A stretch of DNA of 33,457 bases from Stramenopiles sp. TOSAG23-6 (lineage: Eukaryota > Sar): NCBI GenBank assembly GCA_900128565.1, contig LT635954.1, positions 1-33,457 on the forward strand. Direction: 5' to 3'. The notes under the pieces were generated by a model. It did not search any database and had not been told where the DNA came from. It saw only the letters and a program-made list of their open reading frames with translations. A program made the position numbers and the translations under genes. Shown one piece after another: positions 1-7,831 of the stretch; within the stretch, counting starts at the first letter, position 1, and the number at the start of each line of letters is the position of its first letter.

Positions 1-61
1 ACGAAATTTTGTACCTAACAAAAATTAAGTTTTTTTTTTGAAATATTTTTCCAAAATACAT
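1..61 (+). other. Partial intron with CTAAC core, upstream of the sirtuin exon
   Basis: The window opens within an intron core (ACGAAATTTTGTACCTAACA), followed by a T-run and CCAAAATACAT at 51-61. The next codons read C-G-G-L-I-K-P-D, the sirtuin zinc-site region. The only AG in between (28-29) would put an in-frame TGA (39-41) before the exon, so the border is probably the AT at 60-61. The 5' half is outside the window. Confidence 0.6.
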
Positions 62-1110
62 TTGTGGTGGACTAATCAAACCAGATATTACATTTTTTGG
101 TGAGAATATTCCAAAACAGGTTGCAAATCTTCTGACCAAAGATCGAAGCAAAGCTGATCTTTTACTTGTGATGGGCACTTCACTTCAAGTAGCTCCAATG
201 TTAGTTTTCATCATGAATTTCAAATTTATTTTTTTTTACTATGAAAATTTTGTACCTAATGAATTTCAAACTATACACATACTATCCAAAAAAATATGAG
301 TTCTGTGTTGGGTTTTTTACCTGGTCATGTTCCTCAAATTCTCATTAACTTGAAACCTATAAAGATCGAAAAGCAACATAAAAGTGATGGATTTGACGTT
401 GAACTATTAGGAGAAAGTGATTCTATCATTCAAGTATGTTTCAATTTCGAATTTCGATTTTTTTTTTGAAATTTTTTTTTTAAATATTTTTTTGAAATTT
501 TTTTTTCCTAGAACATTTTATACCTAACGACTTTTTTTTGTCAAATATTTCTTCACAAGACGTTATTTAGTGAAACGATTACACGATGACGAAAATTCTA
601 GATTAAACAATAAAAAAAATAAATCAAAAAAGAAAATCATTCAATGGACTCTTCCAGAATCACTTCATTGTCAACGCACTGAAAATATTAACGTACCAAT
701 TCGACTGTCGGAGAGGCGGTTTGGCTTGTTTGTTGTCCACTTTACTTTCAAATTTATTTTCTTTTGTACCAAATTTCGTACCTAACGGAATGTGGTTTTT
801 GAATATTTTTTCACGATATTTCTTTTCAGGTACCAATGAAATGCTTTATAGAGAATCCATGAATAATAATGATAGTAATAATAATGTTGTAGTTGAAGAC
901 AAATCTGTATGTTTTGATTATAAGTGTGACTCATGTGGGAAGACTATTTGTATAAAAAGATCTAGTTGTACTATTTGTTTTGATTTTGATTTGTGTATTG
1001 ATTGTGCTCTGAATGGAGAAGCAGAGGCGCATACAAAAGAATTTAGTGACAAAAATACATCAACCAATGATGAGAAATATTTTCATGTTTTTCATCAATT
1101 TTCTATATGA
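62..1110 (+). CDS. NAD-dependent protein deacylase (sirtuin) with C-terminal ZZ zinc finger, 5'-partial
   Basis: Four exons are visible (62-199, 298-433, 549-731, 820-1110), giving 248 residues that end at a TGA. The first reads CGGLIKPDITFFGENIPKQ and then VMGTSLQVAP, the zinc-site, FFGE and GTSLxV motifs of class I sirtuins. The second contains VPQILIN and FDVELLGESDSIIQ, the usual end of the Rossmann domain. The last exon carries a ZZ-type finger: CDSCG, then CTIC, DLCIDC and downstream histidines. Sirtuins remove acyl groups from lysines using NAD+ and release nicotinamide; ZZ fingers bind peptides such as histone tails. The catalytic His and N-terminal half lie outside the window. The exons stay in one frame only if introns end in AT; GT-AG splicing shifts frame at two of the three complete introns. 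It converges with the MYND gene, with stops 51 bp apart. Confidence 0.8.
200..297 (+). other. Intron in sirtuin gene (98 nt, GT...AT)
   Basis: Starts GTTAGTTTTCATC, has core TTTTGTACCTAAT at 249-260, and ends CAAAAAAATAT before GAGTTCTG. Splicing at AT gives P-M-S-S-V-L-G, the same spacing as SIRT1 between the conserved Pro and VPQILIN. Using the AG at 299-300 also keeps frame but loses one residue, so this intron alone is not decisive. Confidence 0.65.
434..548 (+). other. Intron in sirtuin gene (115 nt, GT...AT)
   Basis: GTATGTTTC donor directly after codon CAA, core TATACCTAACG at 520-530, ending GTCAAATAT. Splicing at AT joins IIQ to FFTRRYLVKRL in frame, which aligns with the sirtuin C-terminal helix (pattern IVQELCRRL). 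The first AG (558-559) would place the next exon in a frame that stops after ten codons. Confidence 0.7.
732..819 (+). other. Intron between sirtuin and ZZ exons (88 nt, GT...AT)
   Basis: Contains TTTCGTACCTAACG at 775-788 and ends TTCACGATAT. With a GT donor at 732 (735 also fits) and the AT border at 818-819, the ZZ exon follows in frame. With the CAG at 827-829, no nearby GT donor (719, 728, 732, 735) preserves the ZZ frame. The donor choice is less certain than in the other introns. Confidence 0.55.
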
Positions 1111-1161
1111 ACATAAATAAGCATCTTTAATTCTTTATAATAAAATGTTACAATATTTATT

Positions 1162-3165
1162 TTAAATCTTTTGATATTCTTCATATAAAATCTTATCTGA
1201 ATAAGACAGGGATGTTCCAATGACGCCAGGAATTCGATGAGCCGGTGATAATCGTTTCAAATCCCAATATTTCATACCAAATTCCTTACCTAAAAAATGT
1301 TTCTCTCTTTGATCTCCACATTTTAGTCCATCCTCGTTAATAGCGACTGGAATATAATTTTCAAGAATTTTGATACACGAAATACAACAAATACAAGGTA
1401 TAAAATATGAACGAAAACTTTCTATACCTAATTCTATACTTAATTGTGGATTTTGTACATACTTTTGTTCTGGGTCTATTGTACTGACACCACTTGGCAA
1501 ATTCGAAATTGATTTTTCTTTGCATAAGTATGCAACATACCCAAAACCACTGGATACTTTTTTCTTACACATAGGACAACAATCTAAACAATTTACAGCT
1601 TTTTCTTCAATATCTAAAACACATTCTTTTGTTACTCGAGTAAATGGTCCTGTCAATACAATTTGTGTACTACATTTCTCAAAATCTTCATTTGTTCCAT
1701 TCATTGAAAGCATATACATCAATTCTTGAGCTTTTTGTGTTGTTTCTACATTATTTAATTTTTGTTTTTCAACTGTTTTATCATTATTACAATTATTATT
1801 CTCCACTATTTTACAATTCATTTGACTTGTATCAGATAATTCATTGTATCCTGGAATACCCATAAGACGAAACATAGTACCACTCAAGCAGTAGGAAATC
1901 TTCATATTATGTGTAACTGCATTTCTTAAGTCATTCGACATTATGTCAGATGTTTCGATAAAAGAATCTAAATCTTTCTGAGTTTGAGTAATAATGTTTT
2001 GACAAATCTGTATTGCACGATTACAGTCAATTATTTGATGACGTGCATCCCATCCTTGTGCCACAGCCGCATGATATGACTTCAAAGCATTTTTAAATCT
2101 ACGCAATGCAGTCATAATATAATTACTCCCATTACGAGAATGCATATACCCTGAAAAGTGAACGGCAGGAACCTTGAGCACGTTTGGTAACTTTGGTGGA
2201 TCTATTAAACAATTCCACATTGTTTGACAGAGCATAGCACTATTGAAGTTAAGTGCAGCCCATTCGAAACAATGAGATGTACGATATGGCTTTAATATCT
2301 TTAGCAAATCTTCAAAACGAGAACTGGCCTCAGTAAATGCAAGATTAGTCTCTAGGGAACGGAGATGATTAAGTCGTTGAACTTCCATAGAGAGTGCAGA
2401 TAAAATACACTCTACTGATGACGGGATATTGTTCACAATTGTATTGGTATTCTCTTTTTCTATAGGTTTGTCGTTTTGTAAAACTGTTGACGGGATATTG
2501 TTCACAATTGTATTGTTATTCTCTTTTTCTATAGTTTTGTCATTTTTAATACCATTGGAACTATGAGAAGGAACCTCTACACTATCACTAACACTGTCAA
2601 TACGTTTAGTCATCTTTGGTGGAACCGTGTCCTCATCAATTTTAGCAATCGCAGCTGCAACAGCTTCTTCATTTGATGATCCAGAAGCAAGCGCATCATG
2701 GGCTGCCTGCATACCTAGACGTAAGGACACTTCTGGGGAAATAGCTGCTGTGCACTTGGAATCTTTTGATGAAGATTTGACAGGAACTGGTTGTAAAGCT
2801 TCAAAAGCTTCAATCGTAGCGGCTGCAGCGGCGGCAGCTGCCTTTTCTTTAGTTTTCCCGCCTGCCAAGGCTATCCTACCCGCAGCAAGACCAGCATTTT
2901 TAGCTTTTTCAATCACTTCATTACTACATAATTGTGCTTGCCTATTTCCACTTTGAACCGCGGATTTCTTTCTTGCTGCCTGACAAGCTCTTTTGTGAAA
3001 CTTCCATATCTTCATCTGACACGCTCGACCACAAAAGTGTACGAGACGACAGCCAGAGCACCGAAGGAGATTTGCCTTTGTTACACCACACGCAAGACAC
3101 TTTCTAACCACTCGTAATACATCATTTGTCTTATTCAAAGATTGAGAATCACAAGCCACTGTCAT
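1162..3165 (-). CDS. MYND zinc-finger protein, 667 aa
   Basis: The N-terminus has a complete MYND finger: C23-x2-C26, C36-x2-C39, C45-x3-C49, H57-x3-C61. MYND fingers bind proline-rich peptides in transcription and chromatin factors. Residues about 85-180 hold two copies of an alanine-rich helical motif (G-x-x-A-x-x-A-L-x-x-G then E-x-A-x-A-A). About residues 210-255 hold two near-identical 24-residue units with core NDK-x-IEKEN-x-NTIVNNIPS. The middle is probably helical, and the C-terminal third has CxxC pairs (CCPMC, CICCISC) that may form a second zinc site. No SET domain is seen, so this is not a SMYD-type methyltransferase. No intron is needed. The start is the first ATG. Precise role unknown. 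Confidence 0.85.
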   Translation of the reverse strand: MTVACDSQSLNKTNDVLRVVRKCLACGVTKANLLRCSGCRLVHFCGRACQMKIWKFHKRACQAARKKSAVQSGNRQAQLCSNEVIEKAKNAGLAAGRIALAGGKTKEKAAAAAAAATIEAFEALQPVPVKSSSKDSKCTAAISPEVSLRLGMQAAHDALASGSSNEEAVAAAIAKIDEDTVPPKMTKRIDSVSDSVEVPSHSSNGIKNDKTIEKENNNTIVNNIPSTVLQNDKPIEKENTNTIVNNIPSSVECILSALSMEVQRLNHLRSLETNLAFTEASSRFEDLLKILKPYRTSHCFEWAALNFNSAMLCQTMWNCLIDPPKLPNVLKVPAVHFSGYMHSRNGSNYIMTALRRFKNALKSYHAAVAQGWDARHQIIDCNRAIQICQNIITQTQKDLDSFIETSDIMSNDLRNAVTHNMKISYCLSGTMFRLMGIPGYNELSDTSQMNCKIVENNNCNNDKTVEKQKLNNVETTQKAQELMYMLSMNGTNEDFEKCSTQIVLTGPFTRVTKECVLDIEEKAVNCLDCCPMCKKKVSSGFGYVAYLCKEKSISNLPSGVSTIDPEQKYVQNPQLSIELGIESFRSYFIPCICCISCIKILENYIPVAINEDGLKCGDQREKHFLGKEFGMKYWDLKRLSPAHRIPGVIGTSLSYSDKILYEEYQKI

Positions 3166-3496
3166 TATACTAAAACTAACCAGTAATAATAAACACGTAG
3201 TTATATCAGGTCCTCTGGTGGTAAGGCCTACTACTATAATACCCTTTTGGAAGAGACTACTAGCTACACGGGATGGTATACTGGTACAGTGTACGAGTTC
3301 GTTTGATTGATGATGATGGATGTTTGGCTTTTTTTTTGGGTTGAACTTGAACTTGACCCCACGAAATCGAAATCGCCCATTTTTTTGCGGCCGTTAAAAA
3401 AAGATCCACTACTGGTGAAATAATCTACCTAGTCAGTTAAAGAAAACTTTTCAAGAATTGCAAAGCTTCTTGCAGTATACATTACACAGGGCTTCA
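3166..3496. promoter_or_regulatory. Divergent intergenic region between the MYND gene and the secreted-protein gene
   Basis: 331 bp between two start codons, so it should hold both promoters. I see poly-T/poly-A tracts around 3331-3340 and 3380-3403 but no recognisable TATA box or other known element. Confidence 0.4.
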
Positions 3497-4831
3497 ATGG
3501 TAATTGTATCAAAAATGAATGTCTTTCTTTGTCTCGCATTGGTTGTGATGTGCTATTCTGCCGATACTGCCGATTTGGTATTTAGGGTTGTACCAACAGG
3601 ATTTGTTGTAAGTGGGCCCACCGCAGAACAACAAAAGGAAATCACCAAGGACAACATTATGACTCCCGGGAGCCGAATGCACCAATGGAAATTTATTGAT
3701 AAACCAAGGATTGAGGCAGACTTTTTAGAGCCAGTACCATTATCTGGAAAGAAGCTGTATAGATCATGCGACAAATTTGGTGCTTATCCTGAAGGGAAAC
3801 GTGATTTTGAAATTTTGACTGGAGAAACCACCCGAAACGACGTTTACATTGTTCCCTTTCTTGATAACCGGGTAAAAGTGCAGGAGCTTTACTGCCGCTC
3901 CAAAGCTACAAGAAGTAATCCAAAAGTCTCGGTGTATGAATATACAGGTAAAGACGGAAAGAGACTCTTCAACTTCTCAAACGAATTGGCAAAGGAATTA
4001 TGGAACTATCAAGAGACTGAAAAAGGACCGTTTATTTTTCGTGCTTTTTTGAGTGGTGCTTTTGGTTATAAAAATGGTCATGGACAAGTGCAAAGAAGTA
4101 CACATCATAGTCCTTCGAAAAAATATTTAAAGAATGAAAGGCATGGTGACCCGCTGTTTTATATTTGGATGTGGCACAATTTGCATGAGTTCTACGATGG
4201 CTTTGTAACTGAGCAGTCGAACTGTGGAGCAAAAGAGTATGTCATATTTGCGCAGCTTTCTCCGCGTAAAGCAAATAAAGGTGGAACAATTTCTTTTGAA
4301 ATTCCATTAGATGATAAGTATGAATTCGAAGTTGACAGATACGTAGAACGAGGCGATAAAGGTGGAGCGGGGCGTCATGGTCTAAGATTTGGTGGAGTAC
4401 ATCCTAGACCACTCTTGCGTAAGCCACCTACCGCGAGTTCGGCTCTATTTGGACAGCCGTCAGACAGATCTGCAAGCCTATTTGAAGGTGGAGCAATGTC
4501 ATCCTCATCTGCAGGCCGATCTGCAAGTGGAGGACGTCGTAGACCACGCTTGCCCTTGGTTAAGCGTAAACGTGATGAAGTGGAGCCTGATTGGAAAAGG
4601 TCGGACGATCGTGCACGTGGTATTGCGAGTATGGCAGCTTTTAATCCACCATCACCATCAGAAGAACGGGGAAGTCTTGCATCTGCGCCTGAGCTGTCTT
4701 CTCCATGGTCATCTGAGCAACTTCCTCAAGCTTTATCTGGTGCTAGTACATTTGCTGAATCTATGGCATCATCTACAACTGCAGCATCTCGTCCAATGAC
4801 TCCGCCTGATGGCGGGTGGAGCACCCCATGA
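3497..4831 (+). CDS. Secreted protein of unknown family with basic, low-complexity C-terminal tail
   Basis: 444 residues from the first ATG (a second ATG at 3515 is equally possible). The N-terminus is a signal peptide: a hydrophobic stretch NVFLCLALVVMC followed by SADTA. The next 270 residues look like a globular domain rich in aromatic and charged residues, with a few cysteines; I do not recognise a family. From about residue 290 the composition changes to Arg/Ser/Pro-rich low complexity, with related segments HPRPLLRK and RRPRLPLVKRKRD. The latter resembles a nuclear localisation signal, odd in a protein that starts with a signal peptide. The tail ends in Ser/Pro/Ala-rich sequence. No membrane segment follows the signal peptide. 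No function is assigned. Confidence 0.75.
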   Translation: MVIVSKMNVFLCLALVVMCYSADTADLVFRVVPTGFVVSGPTAEQQKEITKDNIMTPGSRMHQWKFIDKPRIEADFLEPVPLSGKKLYRSCDKFGAYPEGKRDFEILTGETTRNDVYIVPFLDNRVKVQELYCRSKATRSNPKVSVYEYTGKDGKRLFNFSNELAKELWNYQETEKGPFIFRAFLSGAFGYKNGHGQVQRSTHHSPSKKYLKNERHGDPLFYIWMWHNLHEFYDGFVTEQSNCGAKEYVIFAQLSPRKANKGGTISFEIPLDDKYEFEVDRYVERGDKGGAGRHGLRFGGVHPRPLLRKPPTASSALFGQPSDRSASLFEGGAMSSSSAGRSASGGRRRPRLPLVKRKRDEVEPDWKRSDDRARGIASMAAFNPPSPSEERGSLASAPELSSPWSSEQLPQALSGASTFAESMASSTTAASRPMTPPDGGWSTP

Positions 4832-5293
4832 AATTCGCAAGAGTTTTGGTTGTAAATTATAACAATGGGAAGACTAAAAAAACAAACTTTTGAATATATA
4901 TAAACATTTTTTTTATAAAATTTTCATACTCGTGGATTATATAATATATTTTATATGATATATCTAAATTTTGAGAAATCTTCAAAGAAAGTGTATTCAT
5001 TAATATATATAGCTATAGTACTATGATAATGTATGTGATTAATATCAACGATTGTAATACACTACAACATGTCATTATTCTAAGAAAGAATCATGATTTC
5101 AAAAAATTATTACATCATATGAACAATTTTTATAAATTTCCAACAAATTTCAAATTTAATCATTTTTTAGTAGTACCGGGTAATATTATTCTGATTTTCA
5201 AATTGTGTTTCACCAGCGTCTCACCAGCTCGAGGTCGGTCTGACAAGCAAAAAGTGTTACTAGTAGTACGTACCCTACGACTACTTTCATAAA
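4832..5293. promoter_or_regulatory. Intergenic region upstream of the ankyrin gene
   Basis: 462 bp, very AT-rich at first (ATATA runs at 4890-5020). It holds direct-repeat copy A (4968-5180), whose end carries TACCGGGT (5174-5181), 113 bp before the ankyrin ATG. It presumably contains the end of the upstream transcript and the ankyrin promoter. No other feature is recognised. Confidence 0.45.
4968..5180 (+). repeat. Direct repeat copy A flanking the ankyrin gene
   Basis: About 213 bp, starting ATTTTGAGAAATCTTCAAAG and ending TTTTTTAGTAGTACCGGG. It is roughly 90 percent identical by eye to 5955-6175 in the same orientation. The pair brackets the ankyrin gene, and each copy lies about 100 bp upstream of an ATG, so this may be a duplicated promoter or the scar of an insertion. 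Confidence 0.85.
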
Positions 5294-5800
5294 ATGGTAA
5301 AAATTAATAAGATTGCAGCAAAAAAGAAGACTGTACGGCGTACAACCCCTTACCGGTTAGGCCGTATGCGCGCGCGGGCAATGCGGGCACTCCGGGTTCC
5401 AAAAAAAGGATGGGCCGCCTTACATTATGCTGTATATGGCGGTCATGTTGAAGTAGTTGGACTACTTCTTGGTAAAGGTGCTAATGTCAATCAGGCTGAT
5501 GAATTGGGAAGAACCCCATTGTGGATTGCTTCAGCGAATGGTCGTGTGGGAGTAGTTGAAAAACTCCTCAAAGTAAAGGGAATTAAGATAAATCAGACTA
5601 ATCCTAATTTCGGAATTAATCCATTGTATGCTGCTTCACTGAATGGTCATCCAGAAGTAGTTCGACTACTTCTTGAGAATGGTGCTAATGTCAATCATGT
5701 TGATGAAGACGGGCGCACCCCATTGTGGATTGCTTCAGCGAGTGGTCATGCTGAAGTAGTTGGGCAACTTATTGCTGCTGGTGCAGATGTCAATAAATAA
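5294..5800 (+). CDS. Ankyrin-repeat protein, 168 aa, probably truncated by a 4-bp duplication
   Basis: After a basic leader of about 38 residues (many Arg/Lys) come about four ankyrin repeats with the signatures GWAALHYAVYGGHVEVVGLLL, GRTPLWIASANGR, NPLYAASLNGHPEVVRLLL and GRTPLWIASASGHAEVV. Ankyrin repeats mediate protein binding; no catalytic domain is present. The ORF stops at GTC AAT AAA TAA, but the sequence after the stop encodes another ankyrin start (ADNDGNTPLYIG) in a shifted frame. The stop is made by a repeated AATA (AATAAATAAGG). The gene may be a recently truncated copy. It lies between two direct repeats. Confidence 0.8.
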   Translation: MVKINKIAAKKKTVRRTTPYRLGRMRARAMRALRVPKKGWAALHYAVYGGHVEVVGLLLGKGANVNQADELGRTPLWIASANGRVGVVEKLLKVKGIKINQTNPNFGINPLYAASLNGHPEVVRLLLENGANVNHVDEDGRTPLWIASASGHAEVVGQLIAAGADVNK

Positions 5801-5870
5801 GGCTGACAATGACGGAAATACCCCATTGTATATTGGTATATATTGCTTGCAAAAAAAGGCAGAAGAATGA
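5801..5870 (+). pseudogene. Out-of-frame remnant of a further ankyrin repeat
   Basis: Directly after the ankyrin stop, the frame shifted by one base reads A-D-N-D-G-N-T-P-L-Y-I-G, the start of another ankyrin unit, and reaches a TGA at 5868-5870. It is a remnant of the longer ancestral reading frame, cut off by the AATA duplication at the stop codon. Confidence 0.7.
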
Positions 5871-5954
5871 AAGTTTGATATAGGATTGAATGTTTTTAAT
5901 TTAGAATTTGACGCTATTCTTTAAATAAAAACACCATCAATCTTCAAATTTTTG

Positions 5955-6175
5955 ATTTTGAGAAATCTTCAAAGAAAGTGATTAATTAATATATATAGCT
6001 ATAGTACTATGATAATGTGTATCATTTATATCAACGATTGTAATACACTACAACATGTCATTATTCTAAGAAAATATCATTATTTCAAATAAATTATTAT
6101 GTCATATGAACAATTTTTATAAATTTCCAACAAATTTCAAATTTAATCATTTTTTAGTAGGTATAGGGTACCGGG
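5955..6175 (+). repeat. Direct repeat copy B, upstream of the phosphatase-asparaginase gene
   Basis: About 221 bp, matching copy A with scattered substitutions and small indels. It ends AGGTATAGGGTACCGGG, with TACCGGGT at 6169-6176, 100 bp before the next ATG. The rest of the gap from 5871 to 6275 is AT-rich, and I see nothing else in it. Confidence 0.85.
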
Positions 6176-6275
6176 TGAACGAAAAAAAATAACTGACATT
6201 AAAACGGACAAACGGATACTCGAGCTTCAAGGCTACTACAAATACTAAAAAAGATTTTTAGTTACAAAAGCCAGA

Positions 6276-7755
6276 ATGTCTGCTCCCAGAGGTCCCCGAT
6301 TCAACTTTGGTTCTGCATCTGATCGAGATAGTATAGTATATGGCTGCTGTGAACCTGGGTTTAAACATCCCGAGGTAGGTACACCAAGGACTCCGAGGAC
6401 TGCTCCAACAAATTTGAGTTCTGTCGAGACCTGGGCTTCATTTATGAAAAGTGCAAAAATATCTCGAGTAATTGTCCTGCTTACTCCGGAAGAATATTCT
6501 TTCTTTGAAACATCATTGTTATCAACATATAGAGAACATTTTAGTACTGTCATTCGTGTGGCACCGTATACAGAAGGATCGCTTGAAGGTTTACTAAGAG
6601 CCTTCAGTGACGCCGAAGAAGCAGGAGAAAAAGTTGTCGTCCACTGCGCAACTGGCCAAGGAAGAACCGCAGATGCATTGGCTCTATGGTTACACCATCG
6701 ATATAATCTTAGTGTAAGTGATGCCGTGGAAGAAATATCGCTTCATGCTAAAAAAATACGTACTTTAAGACGACCGACTGTCAGTGGTTTATTGAAGATT
6801 CTTGAACCAAATTTACGACCGCCTCAAATGGGTCAAAATTTGTTGAGAAATTCGCATTCAGAGTACGGTATGCTGACATCACGCAGTGCATATAGTGGAA
6901 TGACTCCAAGATTACCTATAGCTACACCACTCTCATCATCAGATTCATTGGTATCTTCTGAAGATACGAAAAAAGTTGATAAAAACCAATTTCACGTTAC
7001 ATTAATTCAAATGGGAGGGACTATTGACAAAATGTATCCAGTGGGTGATGGTAGCGAACCTAATGGTGGTGCAAAAGCTATGATTGGCGATTCTGCTACA
7101 GCACGATTATTTGCGTTACTTCCAATTGGATTTACGTATGACGTCATTTCCCTATGTCGTCGGTCAGGTACTGCAAAAAACGAAGATTTAAATCGTTTAG
7201 TTAGAATATGTAGTATCGCAGAATCCAACAAGATTCTTGTGACACACAGTGAAGAAGGAATGGTTCAAACAGCACAATATTTACGACAGAACATTTTAGC
7301 AGCAGGTAAACATGGTGCGCTTTCAAAGAAAACAATTGTTTTCACTGGTGCATGTATGTTTTTTTTTTTTTTTCAAATTCCAAATTTGTTTTTCGTACGA
7401 AATTTTGTACCTAACAATAATTTTTTTTGAAATATTTTTCCAAAATATATTTATTCCAGAAGTCTACAAAGCCTCTGATGCTGATTTTAATGTTGGTGTT
7501 TCTGTTGGTGCATTGAATGTTTTAAAACGTGGCGTTTTTATTTGTATGAATGGTCGAGTATTTGAGTCTTCAAGATGTCAAAGAATAGAAAAAACTGGAT
7601 TTTTCACTTCTATTCCAGGTCAAAAACGAGTACCTAGTCATATAAACAAATCATCTATACCAAGTATCACTGACAAAGGCTTAAAATCTCCAAAGAAATC
7701 TACGAAAAAGCTTCAGACCAAACCACCTCCTACAATACCACATTCAAGAGGGTAA
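6276..7755 (+). CDS. Dual-specificity phosphatase-like / L-asparaginase-like fusion protein, 460 aa
   Basis: Two exons, 6276-7353 and 7451-7755. Residues about 45-170 form a phosphatase-like domain with the P-loop VHCATGQGRT (H123, C124, R130), the Cys-x5-Arg signature of PTP/DSP enzymes. A linker of about 60 residues leads to an asparaginase/glutaminase-type domain from about 238: IQMGGTIDKMY (T249, Y254), a second motif VTHSEEGMVQTA, then TGAFIPEVYKASDADFNVG, which aligns closely with TGA-x-x-P-E-x-x-K-x-SDADFN of the family. The second catalytic motif is usually HGTDTM; here it is HSEEGM, so the catalytic Thr-Asp pair is replaced and amidohydrolase activity is doubtful. The intron must end at AT: AG splicing gives an immediate TAA. 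It converges on the hydrolase gene, with stops 76 bp apart. Confidence 0.85.
7354..7450 (+). other. Intron in the phosphatase-asparaginase gene (97 nt, GT...AT)
   Basis: Donor GTATGTTTTT, core TTTTGTACCTAACA, border CCAAAATATAT before TTATTCCAG. Splicing at AT gives TGAF-IPEVYKASDADFN, collinear with the asparaginase family. Splicing at the nearby CAG (7457-7459) makes codon T+AA, an in-frame stop. There is no AG between the core and the AT border. Confidence 0.85.
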
Positions 7756-7831
7756 AAGTTTTGCAGATATAATATAATATAATATAAAATAAACCGATAT
7801 TTTTTCTTTATTTGTTTTTTTTGAATCAAAG

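Noticed and set aside
2627-2956. Plus-strand Ala-rich frame inside the MYND gene
   Set aside because: Complement of the GCN-rich Ala stretch; long complementary frames are expected there.
4968-6175. LTR retroelement with the direct repeats as terminal repeats
   Set aside because: The enclosed DNA encodes only an ankyrin protein, with no gag, reverse transcriptase, integrase or primer-binding site.
7457-7462. Canonical CAG acceptor for the asparaginase intron
   Set aside because: Splicing after 7459 makes TAA at the junction. Splicing after 7462 keeps frame but deletes four residues (I-P-E-V) conserved in position in the family.
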